44,226 nucleotides of DNA from CAYZPB01 sp964551195 (GTDB lineage: Bacteria > Bacillota > Bacilli > Tepidibacillales > Tepidibacillaceae). The notes under the pieces are model-generated. The model worked only from the letters and a program-made list of their open reading frames with translations. It searched no databases and was not told the origin of the DNA. Shown here one piece after another: positions 42,559 to 44,226 of this stretch; within the stretch, counting starts at the first letter, position 1, and each line of letters starts with the position of its first letter. Location of the stretch: contig CAZKBI010000008.1 in the NCBI GenBank assembly GCA_964551195.1, positions 1 through 44,226 of the forward strand, given 5' to 3'. Both the position numbers and the translations under genes were made by a program.

Positions 42559-43305
42559 ATGATTATTTGTAAAAGTGAGCATGAAATCATGTTAATGCGT
42601 GCAGCAGGCACAATTGTTGCAGAAACACATCAGCTGCTTGCCGAGGCGATCAAGCCCGGTATAACAACGCTTGAACTAGATCAGCTTGCTGAAAGTTATA
42701 TTAAAAAACAGAATGCCTACCCCTCTTTTCTTGGTTATGGTGGTTTTCCTGGGAGCATCTGCACCTCAGTAAATGAGGAGCTAGTTCACGGAATCCCAAG
42801 TAATCGTGTTTTACAAGAGGGCGATGTTATTAGTTTAGATATTGGTGCGCAGTACAAAGGTTTTCATGGCGATTCTGCCCGCACTTATGGAGTCGGGGAG
42901 ATATCAGAGAATGCTAAAGAACTATTAAGAGTAACAGAGGAATCTCTGTACAAGGGTTTAGCTGAAGCGATGCCAGATAATCGATTGTCAGATATATCAC
43001 ACGCAATTGGAAAGTATATTGAGGAGAACGATTACTCTGTTGTGCGTGAATATGTAGGGCATGGAATAGGTGAGAAACTACATGAGGATCCCCAGATCCC
43101 GAACTATGGACCTCCAAATCGAGGACCGCGACTTAAAGTAGGTATGGCCTTAGCTATTGAACCAATGGTAATTGAAGGTGAAAGATATGTCCGCGTCTTA
43201 GATGACGATTGGACGGTCGTTTCTCTAGATAGATCGTTGTGTGCACATTTTGAACACACAATAGTAATTACAAATAATGGTCATGAAATTATGACCAAAT
43301 TATAG
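42559..43305 (+). CDS. map: Map, type I methionine aminopeptidase
   Basis: 248 residues, standard length. The five metal ligands are D94, D105, H168, E201 and E232, with substrate-binding H79 (motifs SLDIGAQYKGFHGDSARTY, GHGIG, EPM and FEHT). It removes N-terminal methionine from new proteins. It lies 2 nt after adk with a weak Shine-Dalgarno (GGGACGTG), so it is probably coupled to adk, as in B. subtilis. Confidence 0.97.
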   Translation: MIICKSEHEIMLMRAAGTIVAETHQLLAEAIKPGITTLELDQLAESYIKKQNAYPSFLGYGGFPGSICTSVNEELVHGIPSNRVLQEGDVISLDIGAQYKGFHGDSARTYGVGEISENAKELLRVTEESLYKGLAEAMPDNRLSDISHAIGKYIEENDYSVVREYVGHGIGEKLHEDPQIPNYGPPNRGPRLKVGMALAIEPMVIEGERYVRVLDDDWTVVSLDRSLCAHFEHTIVITNNGHEIMTKL

Positions 43306-43313
43306 GTGATTAA

Positions 43314-43637
43314 ATGAGTGAATCTGGTTCGAGTTTTAAAGTTGGTGAAATAGTAGAAGTAACAAAGGGGCGCGATACAGGTAAGTACGCAGTCATCTTG
43401 GAAATTATTAATGAGCGTTATGTAAGAATCATTGACGGGGATCGTCGTAAGTATGATAATCCCAAGAAAAAGAACGTGATTCATATTAACTCAAGTGGAA
43501 TAATTTCTAAAGAAGTAATAACAAGCTTGATGGAGGAAAAAAGAGTTTCCAATGCTAAGGTCCGTTATGTTCTGCAAGAATATGCGAAAGGATTAGTAGA
43601 ATTGGAAAAGGAGAAAGGGGAGTCGGTTTATGAGTAA
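43314..43637 (+). CDS. L14e/KOW-domain RNA-binding protein
   Basis: 107 residues. The KOW-type segment VGEIVEVTKGRDTGKYAVI is at about 11-29, followed by ERYVRIIDGDRRKYDNPKKK, resembling eukaryotic and archaeal L14e. Many Bacillota encode such a protein between map and infA; its role is unproven, probably in ribosome or RNA binding. The ATG is 8 nt after map with only a weak RBS (TAGGTGAT). It overlaps infA by 8 nt. The annotation is family-level. Confidence 0.88.
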   Translation: MSESGSSFKVGEIVEVTKGRDTGKYAVILEIINERYVRIIDGDRRKYDNPKKKNVIHINSSGIISKEVITSLMEEKRVSNAKVRYVLQEYAKGLVELEKEKGESVYE

Positions 43638-43848
43638 AGAAGAAGCAATTGAGGTTGAAGGTACAGTATTAGAACCTTTACCAAACGCAACGTTTAAAGT
43701 AGAATTAGAAAATGGACATCAAGTATTAGCGCACGTTTCAGGTAAAATCAGAATGCATTACATTAGGATTCTACCTGGTGATAAAGTAACAGTTGAACTA
43801 TCGCCGTATGATTTAACACGGGGTAGAATAACGTATCGTTATAAATAG
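43630..43848 (+). CDS. infA: IF-1, translation initiation factor 1
   Basis: 72 residues, the standard length. The OB-fold shows EAIEVEGTVLEPLPNATFKV, LENGHQVLAHVSGKIRMH and ILPGDKVTVELSPYDLTRGR. IF-1 blocks the A site and helps IF2 and IF3 during initiation. AAAGGGGAG in the last codons of the upstream gene serves as RBS; the 8-nt overlap suggests coupling. Confidence 0.97.
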   Translation: MSKEEAIEVEGTVLEPLPNATFKVELENGHQVLAHVSGKIRMHYIRILPGDKVTVELSPYDLTRGRITYRYK

Positions 43849-43855
43849 ATACTGA

Positions 43856-43993
<138 letters not shown>

Positions 43994-44012
43994 TATAAGG
44001 AGGTGTAAGTGA

Positions 44013-44226
44013 ATGGCACGTATTGCAGGTGTAGACTTACCTCGTGATAAGCGAGTAGAGGTTGCGTTAACCTATATTTTTGGAATTGGGAAATCAACTT
44101 CCCAGAAAATTCTAAAGATTGCTGAAATTGATGTAAACACTAGAGTTAGAGACTTAACAGAAGATGAAGTATCTAAACTACGTGAAGCAATTGATAAAAA
44201 TGTTAAGGTTGAGGGAGATCTGCGAC
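44013..44226 (+). CDS. rpsM: Ribosomal protein S13 (5' part, cut by window end)
   Basis: 71 complete codons are present before the window ends. MARIAGVDLPRDKRVEVALT and FGIGKSTSQKIL are the S13 signatures (helix-hairpin-helix near the start). S13 forms the intersubunit bridge in the 30S head and contacts P-site tRNA. AAGGAGGTG precedes the ATG. The truncation is from the window, not the genome. Confidence 0.95.
   Translation, partial: MARIAGVDLPRDKRVEVALTYIFGIGKSTSQKILKIAEIDVNTRVRDLTEDEVSKLREAIDKNVKVEGDLR

Overview
The window is one long, co-directional housekeeping stretch of a low-GC Gram-positive bacterium (Bacillota; the proteins read as Bacilli-like). Every credible gene is on the + strand. 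The indicators are the CtsR/McsA/McsB/ClpC cluster with a consensus CtsR box, a T-box leader on cysES, the L7Ae-type protein between rpoC and rpsL, an S12 with the Gram-positive N-terminal insertion, the L14e/KOW protein between map and infA, and strong AAGGAGG ribosome binding sites. I could not fix the genus. There are no mobile elements, CRISPR arrays, tRNAs or toxin/defence genes, and I found no candidate for an undescribed protein system. The less ordinary content is in RNA leaders and promoters.

Layout. (1) 1-73: the 3' end of a 5S rRNA and its terminator. (2) 120-6081: ctsR-mcsA-mcsB-clpC-disA, the protein quality-control operon under a CtsR-repressible promoter, followed by c-di-AMP synthase; radA, which separates clpC and disA in Bacillus subtilis, is absent. 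(3) 6129-6732: a carD-family gene with its own promoter and terminator. (4) 6839-10642: PIN/TRAM membrane protein, ispD, ispF (MEP isoprenoid pathway) and gltX. (5) 10625-14096: a cysteine T-box, then cysE-cysS-mrnC-rlmB, coupling cysteine synthesis and charging to rRNA maturation genes. (6) 14109-15961: a sigH-like sigma factor, then rpmG-secE-nusG with a 5'-terminal hairpin. (7) 15975-18975: rplK-rplA with an L1-type hairpin between them, the L10 leader, rplJ-rplL, and a small RsmC-like methyltransferase.

(8) 18979-26366: rpoB-rpoC behind a 170-nt leader that contains an intrinsic-terminator-like hairpin. (9) 26375-31207: rplGB (L7Ae), rpsL-rpsG-fusA, then tuf with its own promoter. (10) 31255-44226: the S10-spc-alpha supercluster, from rpsJ through secY, adk, map, a KOW protein, infA and rpmJ to a truncated rpsM at the window edge.

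The genes together make ribosomes, RNA polymerase, translation factors and the Sec channel, with stress proteolysis and second-messenger control at the left end. Regulation visible in the sequence is mostly by leader RNA (T-box, L10 leader, candidate L1 site, S10 leader, rpoBC attenuator-like hairpin) rather than by DNA-binding repressors, except at ctsR. Several genes use TTG or GTG starts where the Shine-Dalgarno overlaps a longer apparent reading frame; I placed those starts by Shine-Dalgarno spacing. No gene-free stretch is longer than about 300 bases; the largest, before cysE, is filled by the T-box.
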